Below are positions 11,409 through 21,614 of a DNA stretch of 64,000 bases, in pieces. The notes below the pieces were generated by a model. It worked only from the letters and a program-made list of their open reading frames with translations. It did not search any database and was not told where the DNA came from. The DNA is taken from assembly GCA_015501075.1 (NCBI GenBank), contig JADNYJ010000137.1, positions 46,270 through 110,269 of the forward strand, read 5' to 3'. The stretch comes from Gymnopilus junonius. Its lineage: Eukaryota; Basidiomycota; Agaricomycetes; Agaricales; Galerinaceae. Numbering within the stretch: position 1 is the stretch's first letter; the number at the start of each line of letters is the position of its first letter. The position numbers and the translations under genes are program-made.

Positions 11409-13219
11409 TCAAAATCCATAAACGTATAAGGTTGGACTCTTTATCGGAGGAAAGTAGGTTTGACAACAGTCAGGACGTTAATATATTCCTGCTATTATCG
11501 GAAAATCTTACCTTTGTCTCCATGCCTACGATCCTCTCTTCATCAATCATGCAAAAATTAAAGTTCTCGTTAACCGTACGAGTAGTTGAATAGTAGGGGA
11601 GCCTCGTGCACACGACGTTCCGGAATAATGGACTTTTGAAGGACGAGGGTTCATCATGTAGTTCCAAGTTGGAAACTTCGTCGGAAACCAAAGCAGACGA
11701 AGTAAGGTTGAAATTCAAAACGTCTATCGATTGATCATCCTGGAAATTGAATATGGCGCGTTGTCCGTGTACGGACCTGCCAAATGACCTAGGCTCTCAG
11801 AGGAGAAAATTGGTGGAAATTAAAGGGTAGCACTCACCTCACCCACAATGGGGGGAATATACGATTTATGAGCCTTGTGTTCATCTCGCCCCAGGAACCC
11901 CAATCCACCTCAAGACTTTGAGCATTACCAGCTCCTTTCAGCTCTTCTTCTCGGCGGAAACGATCGACATAGTCCAGAAGTGTTCGCTTATAGACAAAAA
12001 GACAATGGTAAGATGACCGCACTGGCGTGTCCCAGTCCTCTGATATATGATATTCGAGACACAGCATTAATAATTGTGACTCTGGAGAACTTGAGAACGT
12101 CGAGACCTCTGGATAACCGGACGATATAGACTCCGATTGGATGCTGAGTTGAGCAACGGTGATGTTTAATGCTAATTCTGGAAGATTAAGAACTGCGCAG
12201 AGACAATATGGTGATGGACCAGTTGCACAGGGATCAAACGAGTACACCATAATGGCACCTCCTTGATAGTCTGAAGTAATGGCGAACGAATCTCGGTTCA
12301 GGAGTGAGAAATAGTAGTTGGAGATCATGAAATCCAAATCCTCCGTTTAAGTAAAACTCGATAAGCAAAGTTTTAGACGAAATAGAGAATGTGTTTACGT
12401 ACTTGTATCAAGATTCCATTTTTCCAGTTCCAAATTAACAATCTCGGTCTGAAAGTGTAGCGAAAGTCATAAATGTATAGAGCAACAACATCCATAGCAA
12501 TCGCTACTGCAGTTCTGGATATCGTGCCAATAGAAATGCCGGTGCTGAACTCCAAAATTCCCTGTGATGCATTAGGGTGTGATTCATTGGTTGATATTGT
12601 TCGAATGTGAAGGCGAGCGAGTGAATATAGGCTGGATCAAGGGCGCCAAATAAAACTGTATTTGAATATGACCTAATGGACTACATACCTTCCATCGCCC
12701 TCGAAGATGATGATCAGATCTTGCGCCGGATCAATCGCAAAATCCTGGATGGGAAATCCCAACGAAGAATGCTCAATAGTGCGGCTGTCCTTTGTAGGAG
12801 AAGGCAGTGAGATGAATCTGAGTCCTTGTCTGTCTGAAACTGCAAATACCCCTCCTGCAAGCTCGCAGACCATTGTGAACTGCTCATTCTGGATTTCTAT
12901 TTCTGTGAACCGTTTCCAGTCAAGGCCTGCCCATGAGATACGCAGGTCACGTAGACGAGAGAGCAGTTCAGCGTGAGAGGTAGAAGAAGTTACAAGAGGC
13001 ATTTGTAGGCCGTCCATGCTAAGTTCAACAAAACACTGCAGTTCTGGCGAGGCCTTCCGAATTTCGTAAAGCAGTCGACAAGCCTGAACGGTGAATTCAA
13101 TAAGAAAGACATTACTGGAGAAAACCAAAGCTCACAGATCCAAAACGGAGGAGAGAGCGATAATCTAAGTGTGACATAATTTGTTCGAGTGTTTCTTTAG
13201 GAAGAGTGGTGAAGGCCAT
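11409..13219 (-). pseudogene. F-box family protein, copy D (one frameshift)
   Basis: Minus-strand paralogue with the same six-exon plan: 13136-13219, 12689-13083, 12403-12632, 11838-12340, 11512-11776 and 11409-11438. The F-box (LPKETLEQIMSHLDYRSLL) is more diverged than in A-C. Retained motifs are CRLLYEI, LRISWAGLDWKRFTE, AIDPAQDLIIIFE, LLIWNWKNG, VYSFDP, VYKRTLLDYVDRF and a last exon ending LYVYGF. Exon 3 holds one extra A in a run of three at about 12600, between the conserved HIR and the following T-I-S. It puts a TGA in frame shortly after. All other junctions keep phase, so this is either a very young pseudogene or a base-calling error. It is the only copy on the opposite strand. Confidence 0.72.
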
Positions 13220-14187
13220 AATCGCAGGTTGTGGGGCAAGGTTGAGGGAGTTGAATCAGTGGAATCAGTTGTATATAAATCTGTGGCTTTTTTTTTCGAA
13301 ATGCCATGCAACCACAGGTGATAGTGATGGTGATAGATTTAAACATAGCGCTGACTCCTGCCAGCGGTGAGGCGAAGCTTAACCATGCGGTATGGTCCAT
13401 TCCTGAACACCGGTGTTACCATCCATCCATCCATCCATCCATCCATTTTTCTCGGACCCATAGCCCCCTCGTTGATGAGCTTTTCATCTTTCAGAACGTC
13501 TATCGCAGAGAGGGTAGGCTCTGAGGGGGTCGTTTATGCATCAGGAGTTTCACAAATTTCTTTTTTTTAGCTTATGCAAACGCAAGAAACGTCCAAAAAG
13601 CGCCAAAGTAAAAATTAAACCGTAACTAGATCCTTATTGTGAAAAGCGGACTTCACGGCTCCACTCTGATAGTCGTTCCATCAGAGACTCAGAGTCCCAT
13701 CAAAAATTCTATTCATCTCGACCTTTTTTTAGCCTGTCATAAGCAGGAAACCGCCACAAGTGCACAAGTAAATTGTCTTAAGAAGAACTTTGTGTGGGAG
13801 ATAACTTAAGTGTCACCGCCTTAGAATTCATCGGTAATTAGTTCTGTCATTCTCACCAAAAGGAATTCTCAGGTGAAGTAAAGCGTCAGCGTATTTCCTA
13901 CTGCTCATCATCACTTTAAATTTTGTGAGTCTCTTTCTTGATCGATGATATTCCCCCCTACTCTTATTAACAAAAGAAAGGTCGAAATTTGAGTTTTCTG
14001 CACTATTTAGTCCCTTACCATTCAACATGATAAGAAAGCTCATATCTACTATTAAGCCATTGATGCTTATAGCACAAAACTGTTCCATGTCGTCGAAATT
14101 TCATGTCGGCTACATATAGGAGAAGTACCCACACCAGCTTCGGGGGACCTAATGTATTCGTTGTGCCAAGTGGACAACCATACGTTA
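13220..14187. other. Spacer with promoter of copy D
   Basis: Contains a T9 tract near 13290, the ATCC microsatellite and a poly-T tract near 13560. No gene is recognised. Two short minus-strand frames at 13828-14209 show no motif. Confidence 0.35.
13418..13446. repeat. (ATCC)n microsatellite
   Basis: About six perfect ATCC units in the upstream region of F-box copy D. Confidence 0.9.
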
Positions 14188-14989
14188 TCAAATAAAAGCA
14201 ACAGAGCATGATACAATCAGCGCCAGAAGAACGCCTCGCGACCCACTCCGCAGCTGCTTAGAACCATTGGAGACGGGCACGCCGGTCGGGAAAAGGATAT
14301 TTGTAGTGGCACTTGCTGTTGGAGGCGGTGTCGACTCCATCAGCGTATAATAAGGTACTGCTGACGCCGTATAAAGGAACGTTTCTGTCTTGGTCCCATT
14401 GAATACTTGCACTTGGGCGCAGCGGAGTTCGGCCTCCGTAGCACTAGTAGGCACTGTGGCTGTGCATCCCACTACGCCTGTGATGGGAGTCGAGATAGTT
14501 TGAGTGCCAGAGAGCGTGAATTCGTCAAAGTTCAAAGAGTTTCCAAAGAAGCTTGCGCCTTCTTGAATGGTAACTATGATGTGGCCAAAAGTTTCACATT
14601 TAGTTGGGCTTTCTTGGTAACAATTAAAAAAATGAAGGAGGCGCACAGCTGAATGTAGTGGTAGACGCGCTCACGCTCGCCGGTGTCCCAGTGCCAACTT
14701 CCGAAAAGATAGTTTCAGCTATTCCAACAGCATATTCGGTCACATTTCCTGCCAAAACGTCGACCGCCGACACGCCAATGATAGAATTTGTCTCAGCTTC
14801 TGTGGATACCTGAGGACCGCCTGTTGGTTCCGAGATCGCGGGGGTGAAGAGGGTAATGGTGGCGGCTTGGGAAAGCAAAACTGCATTTTGAACCACGCAT
14901 GAGGGATGTGGAGAGTATAGAGGTTGTAGGCTGGGCTTACCTAGGTAGTTTGAGAGCAGCACTGAGATGACTGCTGCACGGATGGACAT
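14188..14989 (-). CDS. Small secreted, probably GPI-anchored protein, type 1 (copy E)
   Basis: Three exons, 14941-14989, 14647-14880 and 14188-14573, give 222 residues. Splicing intron 1 yields a classic signal peptide: a hydrophobic stretch AAVISVLLSNYLVLLSQA (residues 5-22) with probable cleavage before ATITLFTP. The mature part is Ser/Thr/Pro-rich with few charges. It has the family motifs SAVDVLAGNVTEYAVG, TIQEGASFF, two Cys residues in the central domain, and VQVFNGT. The C-terminus is NGSKQLRSGSRGVLL followed by a hydrophobic tail, as in GPI-attachment signals. Function unknown; a cell-wall or surface protein is likely. Intron 1 (60 nt) is open in frame, so retention would give a longer signal region. 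This copy is intact. Confidence 0.75.
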
Positions 14990-15625
14990 TGTGACAGAGC
15001 AGAATTGAGAGGAGCGAAGGGCGACTCCAAGGACGCCCCTATAAGTCTGTCTGGCTAAAAGATTCTAATCATATTATCCTCGTTGTCAGAACCAGTTAGC
15101 ACTGCATGACGTTCATTTCATTGGTGCGATGTATACGAAAAGCGGTTAAAGATCGGCCACGTTGTCAAGCTGGGTTAGCGATGATGATAACTGCTATCTG
15201 ATTCTGAATAAGCTCAGATCGTATCAACAAAACGAGTTGTAGTATAATGACGCTCACCTAGGACGATTTATGAATCCAGGACGGACGAGGTGGATGAGCC
15301 ATTCGTTGGTGCTGGCGGTCAACTGCCACCAGCTTGTGGAAGACATCGCCAAGGCCGAAGACCTTCTTTACATTGTACAAATGAAAGCAAAGGTCCACCG
15401 GGTAAGTATCAATGACCGGCATACCCGAGGCGTCCTGCATGAACTCCACTAGACTCCACTGCAGCATTCTGACCAGCGCTAGGAAAGAGCCGAGTAATCC
15501 AGACACAGCTCCCTTGTAAACTTCCTCTCAGTGAATTGATACATAGAATGGGAAATAGTTCTGCAGGAAGAAGACAAGGACTATTCAAGCCCGTTCAGTG
15601 GAATATTAAGCATCAACTCCCATTC
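14990..15625. other. Spacer between copies E and F
   Basis: Holds the promoter of copy E next to its ATG and one copy of the R repeat block (about 15465-15560). No complete gene. Confidence 0.4.
15465..15560. repeat. R block, copy 1 (shared intergenic repeat)
   Basis: The segment around cagcgctaggaaagagcc and the following ttcctctcagtgaattg is similar to segments at about 17105-17240 and 18768-18870. It lies between type-2 copy F and type-1 copy E. On the minus strand it can encode a hydrophobic SGLLGSFLALVRML-like peptide, so it may be a relic exon of the ancestral duplicated unit. Confidence 0.6.
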
Positions 15626-16410
15626 TCACAAGACAACCACACTCCAATACACCTCCACCGCTCCCAAGACACTCCAAATTCCGTTCCTCGCATCTAATTG
15701 CCTTGTACCACTGCCTGTACTAGGAAGCAATCCACCCAACCACGGTGCACTAGTCGTTGCCGCTGTCGTCGGCAGTGCTATGTCTGTCAACATCTGGATA
15801 GGCCGTGCTCTAGCGGTGAACTCGAATGAATCCGTGCTAGTTCCATTAAACATTTGTACTTCGACGCAATGAAGTTGAGTTTCTGATGCACTTGGGGGAG
15901 CAGGTACGGTGCACTGCTCGACGCCGACGGGGGGGGTGGAGAAGTCTTGGCTGTTGCTGCCCGAGACGGTGAATTCTTCAAAGGTGATGGAGTGTCGGAA
16001 GAAGCTTGCTCCTTCTTGAATGGTATCTATACGGTCAAAGGTTAAGTTTCAGTTCTCAGTGCTAACTTTCCCTCCACTAGCAAAAGATTGAGAATGAGGC
16101 GTACCGAAAAGCGTTGTAACCCTTCCCCCGCTTCTACGAGGGCAGTCACGGCTTGTGCTATTGCGTATTCGGTGATGTTCCCGGGAGGACGTCGATGGTC
16201 GATATGCTCAGACTGGCGGGGGCTAGTATGATGGGGGTAGGCTGCACCTCGATCGGCGTGAAAAGAGTGATGGTGGCCACTTGCGTTGCTGGCGTCAGAA
16301 CTGTTCGCGTAAGGTTAGCGCAGTAAGTAGGTGAGAAGAGGGTTGGGTTAGTGGGCCTCACGAAGGTAAGGAGAAAGAAGGGTGACTACGAGTCTTGTTT
16401 TGAGGGACAT
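15626..16410 (-). pseudogene. Small secreted protein, type 2 (copy F, broken)
   Basis: Exon 1 (16362-16410) encodes MSLKTRLVVTLLSPYL, a signal-peptide start. Exon 2 runs from 16300 to about 16105 and exon 3 is 15626-16026. Exon 3 is fully open with TIQEGASFF, two Cys, VQMFNGTS and the type-2 tail RQLDARNGIW ending SVVVL. Exon 2 is broken in two ways. One base is missing near 16181, so DVLPG runs to a TAG instead of the family NITEYA motif. Close to the donor about 25 nt present in copy H are absent. Type 2 differs from type 1 in its MSLKT start and its tail. Probably non-functional. Confidence 0.65.
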
Positions 16411-17334
16411 CGTGTGTGCTGGTCTGTAGTTGGTTTCCATCGCTGGGGTGGCAGAAGGAACAAAGAGACGGTGTTGACAACGGTGCGACTCGCATCATAT
16501 ACGTCCACGGACAGAGTAACATTGTGATGAATCGCTCGTCGAGACGCGTCTTCGGACTCAGTATATTTTTAGCATCTCATTCTCATCTATTGGACTTGAT
16601 CATATTTCATTCACTCCTTGACTCGTCATTTCCTTCATTCATTCTCGGACTATCGAACTCTTAACCAGTTAGCCACTCCTTCTCTTTCTTGTTAGCCTCT
16701 CCTTTCCTTTCCCTATAAAAGCCTCTCCTCGTAGGATCAACTCCAATAGTATTGATCCATTCCCACGCTCATTCCGCCTCTGAGTCGTTCTCTCTCTCTT
16801 TTTCATTCTCGACTCGGATCACGGATCTTTACACAGTGTTTGGACAATGAGAGACATTATGGGGGAGTAACGACCATGTACTCTGTGATAGCGTCAAAGG
16901 CTGAGGGCGATGAGAACAAATTAGTTTAGTATGATATCAAATATGGCACTCCCTGTTAAACTTACATTGCAAGCCCAGGTATGATGGCAACTGCCAAAAG
17001 CGCTGGACTATGACTTTTCGTGGGATAGAAATGCACAATTCGTTGATTTGACAATAGCGACTGCGCAATCCATAAAATCATTACCTTGTGCAGTACATTG
17101 ATCCCCTTCAGAAATCTGACCAGCGCTAGGAAAGAGCCCGAGTAAACCGGACACAGGTTCCTTCTAAGTTTCCTCTCCGTGAATTGCAGGTAAGAGCATA
17201 TGCCAAGCTCATCGTACATGGGAAAGGAAAACGTTCTGACGAAAGAGTTGTTAAAGTTCAGCAGTTAAGTCACTCTTAACCAACCGCTTAATTATTATCA
17301 CTACCGTCTCCCGTTCAGTGAAATATTTCCCATT
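16411..17334. other. Spacer between copies F and G
   Basis: Contains the upstream region of copy F and the second R block. Pyrimidine-rich stretches with CTCTC/TTCTC runs occur at 16600-16810. No gene recognised. Confidence 0.4.
17105..17240. repeat. R block, copy 2
   Basis: Near-copy of the block at 15465, starting cagcgctaggaaagagccc. The minus strand reads FTERKLRRNLCPVYSGSFLA, the clearest coding-like version of the block. Confidence 0.6.
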
Positions 17335-17460
17335 AACTCCCATTCTCATAAGACAACCACACTACAATATACCCCCACCGCTACTAGGACACCCTAAATT
17401 CCGTTCTTCACATCCAATTGCCTCGAAATACTGCTAGTATTAGGAGGCGATCCACCCGAC
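17335..17460 (-). pseudogene. Orphan 3' end of a type-2 secreted-protein gene
   Basis: Just downstream of type-1 copy G, the minus strand translates as a type-2 tail: RQLDVKNGI, then a stop where F and H have Trp, then GVLVAVGVYCSVVVL and a stop. The matching tails in F and H are RQLDARNGIW and RQLDVRNGFW. The body of that gene is missing, and the type-1 gene ends at 17471 in its place. This suggests a type-1 sequence replaced the 5' part of a type-2 gene by conversion or unequal crossover. Confidence 0.65.
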
Positions 17461-17470
17461 ATCGTTGTTG

Positions 17471-18252
17471 CTAAATGAAAGCAACAGAGCATAATACGAC
17501 CAGTACCAGAACGACTCGAGACCCACTCCGCAGTTGCTTAGACCCATTGGTGATGGGTGTACCGGTCGGGGAGGGAACATTTGTAGTGGCACTTGCCGTT
17601 GGAGGCGGTGTCGACTCCGTCAGGGTATAAAAAGGGACATCTGCCTCCGTGTAAGAGAAAATCAATGTTTCGGTGCCGTTGAAAACTTGGACTTGAGTGC
17701 AATGAAATTCGGTCTCTGTTGCACTGACAGGTACTGTAGGTGTGCATCCGTCTACGGCTGCGACAGGAGTCTCGAGTGTGGTTTGAGTGCCAGAGACTTC
17801 GAAAAAGTTCAACGAGGTGCCGAAGAAGCTCGCGCCTTCTTGAATTGTAACTGGAAAAAAATAAAGAATTCATATTAGTGGAGCTGTCTTAGAGACGCAA
17901 TAGGAAAGAAAGGATGACGCACCGCTAACTGTAGTGGTAGACGCGCTCACGCTAGTTGTGGGCCCAGTGACTTCCGAAAAGCTAGTCACAGCCATGCCGA
18001 CAGCGTACTCGGTTATGTTTCCCGGCAATACATCGATTGCTGATATCCCAATGATGGAGTTTCTCTCGGTTGTGGATACTCGAGGACTGCCTGTTACAAA
18101 CCCCGGGGGCGAAGAGGGTAATAGTAGCAGCTTGGGCGGGTGAAACTTAAATTTTCGCCACACGTGAGCGATATATAGAGAAGAAGTTGCTAGTCTGACT
18201 TACCTAGGTATCCTGAGAGGAGCGCTGAGATGGTTAGTGCTCGGATGGACAT
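17471..18252 (-). pseudogene. Small secreted protein, type 1 (copy G, frameshifted)
   Basis: Exons 18204-18252, 17923-18145 and 17471-17850 with the same phases as E and I. The signal-peptide start is MSIRALTISALLSGYL. Family motifs present are AIDVLPGNITEYAVG, TIQEGASFF, VQVFNGTE and a tail NGSKQLRSGSR plus hydrophobic residues. In exon 2, shortly after ATITLFAP (about 18095-18115), the sequence is 5 nt shorter than in copy E across an aligned stretch, so the reading frame shifts into the otherwise conserved remainder. Exon 3 is open. One compensating indel would restore it, so it is either a young pseudogene or a base-calling problem in the C5G4 run. Confidence 0.6.
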
Positions 18253-18978
18253 TATGGCATGCATAGGACTCGAGGCAGAAGGGCGAATGGCGATTCATGA
18301 ACGCCTTTTATAAGTAAACGAACCTAATCAACTACCCTCGTTGTCGGCACGAGTCATAGCTGGTGACGGAATCACTGTATAAGGTTTGTCTCGTCAGCGA
18401 GATGCATACGCAATGTGGTCGAAGATAGGCCCCGCTGTCAAGTTGCGGTCGCTTCATATATACCGATAACTGGTTTATAAATAAGCTTGGATCGTGTCAA
18501 TAGCATTGGATGTAGGACAATAGAACTCACATAAGAGGACGAGAGATATAAGTGCATCAATAAGCCATATTCTTGGTGTTGGCAATGGAGTCGGGTCGCA
18601 CGTCAAGTAGGGTTTGCTGGGCGTAGCGAGAAGATCAGACTGACATATCTGTTGTTACAATTTCGGAACTTACCTACACGTAGGACAACTTACATAAATT
18701 TGGATAAAAGCTCTGCCATTCTGATTTCCGTGCCTTGGAAATTCATCTGTTTCAAGAGGAAATTTCAGAATTGTGATCAGCACTAGAAAAAGCCCGAGCA
18801 GCCCGGACGCACTTTCCTTCAAATTTCCTCTTCGTGAATTGATGGATACATGGGAGAGGGAAACACTTCTAGGGAAAAGACTGTTGAAATTCGGCAGCAA
18901 AGTTACTCTTAACCAACCGCTTAATTTTCATCACTATCGTCTCTTCTTCAATGAAATATTTGACATTAACTCCCTTTC
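18253..18978. other. Spacer between copies G and H
   Basis: Holds the upstream region of G and the third R block. No gene recognised. Confidence 0.4.
18768..18870. repeat. R block, copy 3
   Basis: Diverged copy starting cagcactagaaaaagcccg and continuing with ttcctcttcgtgaattga. The minus strand reads SASGLLGLFLVLI in one frame. Its position between H and G repeats the arrangement at the other two blocks. Confidence 0.55.
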
Positions 18979-19804
18979 TCATAACACAATCATACTCCAA
19001 AATACCCCCACCGCTCCTAGCACACCCCAAAATCCGTTCCTCACATCTAATTGTCTCGCGATACTGCTAGCACTAGGAAGTAATCTCCCCGACCCCATTG
19101 CACTAGTCGTCGTCGTCATTGGCAGCGCTATATCTGGATAGGACGCGCGGTGGCGGTGAACTCGAAAGAGTCCATACTGGACCCGTTGAATACCTGGACC
19201 TCGACGCAACGTAGTACTGTTTCGGATGCTCTTGGAGGAGCTGTTACGGTGCACCGCTCGACGCTGACGATGGGGGTGGAGATGGTTTGGCTGTTCCTGT
19301 CGGAGACAGTGAATTTTTCAAAGGTGAGGGAGTATTGGAAGAAGCTCGCGCCTTCTTGGAGGATCGTATCTGAGTAGTTGAACAGTCGAAGGTGATATAA
19401 AGAGTAAGGATCCATAACGTTGAGCATCAGCAAGTCCAGAGACGAGAAACTCGGAGAGACGCGTACCGATGAGTGTGGTCATGGATGTGCTGAAGCTCAC
19501 GCCTGTCCCTTCTCCCGCTTCCTCAAGGGCAGTCACGACTTGGGCTATCGGTATTTGGTGATATATCCCGGGTCCCCGGGAGGACGTCTATAGCTTACAT
19601 GCTCAGACTAGCAGGACCCTGTGTGACCGGGGTAGGCTGCCCCTCAATCGGCGTGAAGAGGGTGACGGTAGCTGCTTGAGCTGCGGGTGATAGAGCTGTT
19701 TCCTATAGGGTTAGGTTAGTTAGTATGGTCAATGGGACGAGGGTGCACTCACGGAGGTAATAAGGAGAGAGAAGTGCGATTGCTTGTTTCGTTTTGAGCG
19801 ACAT
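18979..19804 (-). pseudogene. Small secreted protein, type 2 (copy H, several lesions)
   Basis: Exon 1 (19753-19804) encodes MSLKTKQAIALLSPYYL. Exon 2 (19467-19695) has AAQAATVTLFTPIEG but an in-frame TAA at 19595-19597, a GGGACCCGGG-type insertion and a further 1-nt loss before IAQVVTAL. Exon 3 (from 19369) keeps ILQEGASFF and VQVFNGSS. It then lacks about 10 nt relative to copy F near 19135, which shifts the tail RQLDVRNGFW into another frame. Clearly a pseudogene. It is the most decayed member, at the distal end of the first array. Confidence 0.7.
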
Positions 19805-21392
19805 CGTTGTAGGTCTCAGGCTTCACCTTTTCTTGATATGGTAGAAGAACGCAGAGACGAAGAACGCTGAGAACAGCGTGACTCGCATGACTCATGCGCA
19901 TGGATACTGTAACATAAGGTTGGGTAACAAATGAACAGATAGCGATGCTAAGCGGGATCCGTTCCTGGATAGTGGTGGAGCGTCCTTCATCCTGATAAGA
20001 GTTGTACTTGGGAGAGGAAAAATTGTGGTGTTTGTTAATAGTAGCAGAGTCTGGTGAAGTTCGATGAGCGCAAGAAATATAGGGCGGAGAAGTGAAGATG
20101 AAATGTGCTGTGATGAATTCGAACTCGAGACCCGAAAAGGCCGAGAACATCGGACACGCGGGAGACTCAGCCGACGCTCTGATCCGTGTCCGCCATCCCG
20201 ATCCTTGCTGATCTCCCTGATACCCTGCGCGCTGATTTCTCTCGCTCAACTTGGTTGGTCCTGTTATGCTCCTTCGTCGCCGCCATCCCGCTCTCGCCCT
20301 TGGCTTGGATTCGACTTGGGACCAGGCCTTTTTGGATTCCAATATTGTTTGATCATTGATGGAGGTGGACATCGCCTGCAGCGTTCAGTATGTGCTCCAT
20401 TATCCTCCTTCCCATCGCCGATATTCACCTTAACAATAGGCAGCCACTATACGTGCGATGTAGCTGGAAGAGGAATGCGTGACTCCGATGTGGGCAATAG
20501 GATTGGTAGGTACCGTGTTTTCTGAGCTCTGATCGATATCACTGAAGATAGGCTTCCGTCTTGATAGGTCGGAGACCTCGACATCCGCCTCATTGCAATC
20601 AGGGAGTGGAGGTTGGAAAATACGTGTCGTTTATGTGCTTCAACTGACGCAGAAGCTTAGTGACTCCCATATAGTATCAGTTACCAGTACCGGGTCTCGA
20701 CTCAACGTTCCATCCTCTGCATGAATTTCTCATACGCGCTCACCCATAGTCCGCACGTGAAACTTCCAAGTTTCTGGGTCCTGATCATCCTGGCTATCCT
20801 CTTGATAAAACGCCGCTCTCAAAGTCTGATGGAGGTGGAATAATCAATCCTTCCACGATCCGTATCGGCAATGAGATTGGAACGAACTGTGGTACAGAAA
20901 CTGCTCGAAGAGCTTTGCATCGGCACTTCGACCATTAGCTTTTTTTCGCTTGTACAAGCTAAAAAAGGTAATAAAAGGGATGAAAAGCTGACCATCAGAA
21001 TCCGGGCCCGGATTGCCAAAAAGCGCAGACTTTGTACCAAATGTTCAGGAAGGCCAGAGCTGAAGAGGACCATGAAATCAATTCTCTGTATCACGAATCG
21101 CGGCACAGGACGCGAATCGATGCAAAATTTTGCGATTACTGATCATACGACATATTAAATTTTCGAAGAATTGGCCGAAAAAGCGGAAAAGCTAAAAAGT
21201 AAATGGCCGACTTGCTGATGTGCCGTGATGCGTACCTGCAGGTTTACTGCCTTCGACGGCCTTCATTGCAGACTTGCTAATTATTCTTCCTCCTTCCAGA
21301 CTGGGGGAGTGCTAGAGGCGTTGGAAATGCTTCTGCAGGATGGAGGGAAATCGCAAATAGAGCCGTATGTATACCATGGTACGTGTCTTTTC
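19805..21392. other. Spacer without recognised gene
   Basis: Overlapping open frames on both strands at 19749-20525 look like GC-content artefacts: neither shows a domain, signal peptide or splice pattern. Nothing else is recognised before the Copia insertion. Confidence 0.35.
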
Positions 21393-21397
21393 CTGTC

Positions 21398-21614
21398 TAT
21401 TGAGCGCAGCGTAATAATTTGATATGAGATTGTAAAATACTCGACTGTCCTTTGGACAGTCTATATACCTATGTACATGTTCACTAGATAATTCTACTAA
21501 TTTCTAAATACTGGAAAGTACTACGGCGGATGAGTAAGAATATTAATACGCGAAGGAATAAATAAGCGCCGTTAAGCGCGTCGCGTGTTGGCTGATCACC
21601 TGATTATCCCAACA
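21398..21614 (-). repeat. 3' LTR of the Copia element
   Basis: 217 bp, same ends as the 5' LTR. Directly inside it the minus strand has the polypurine tract AAGGGGGAG. Confidence 0.95.

Noticed and set aside
13418..13446. ATCC repeat as a possible CRISPR or regulatory array
   Set aside because: Simple 4-nt microsatellite without spacers; CRISPR is not expected in a fungal nuclear genome.
19749..20525. Overlapping 207-codon (minus) and 153-codon (plus) open frames
   Set aside because: They overlap on opposite strands, lack domains, signal peptide and splice structure, and are Arg/Ser-rich in a way typical of chance frames in GC-rich DNA. The minus frame also runs through exon 1 of copy H.
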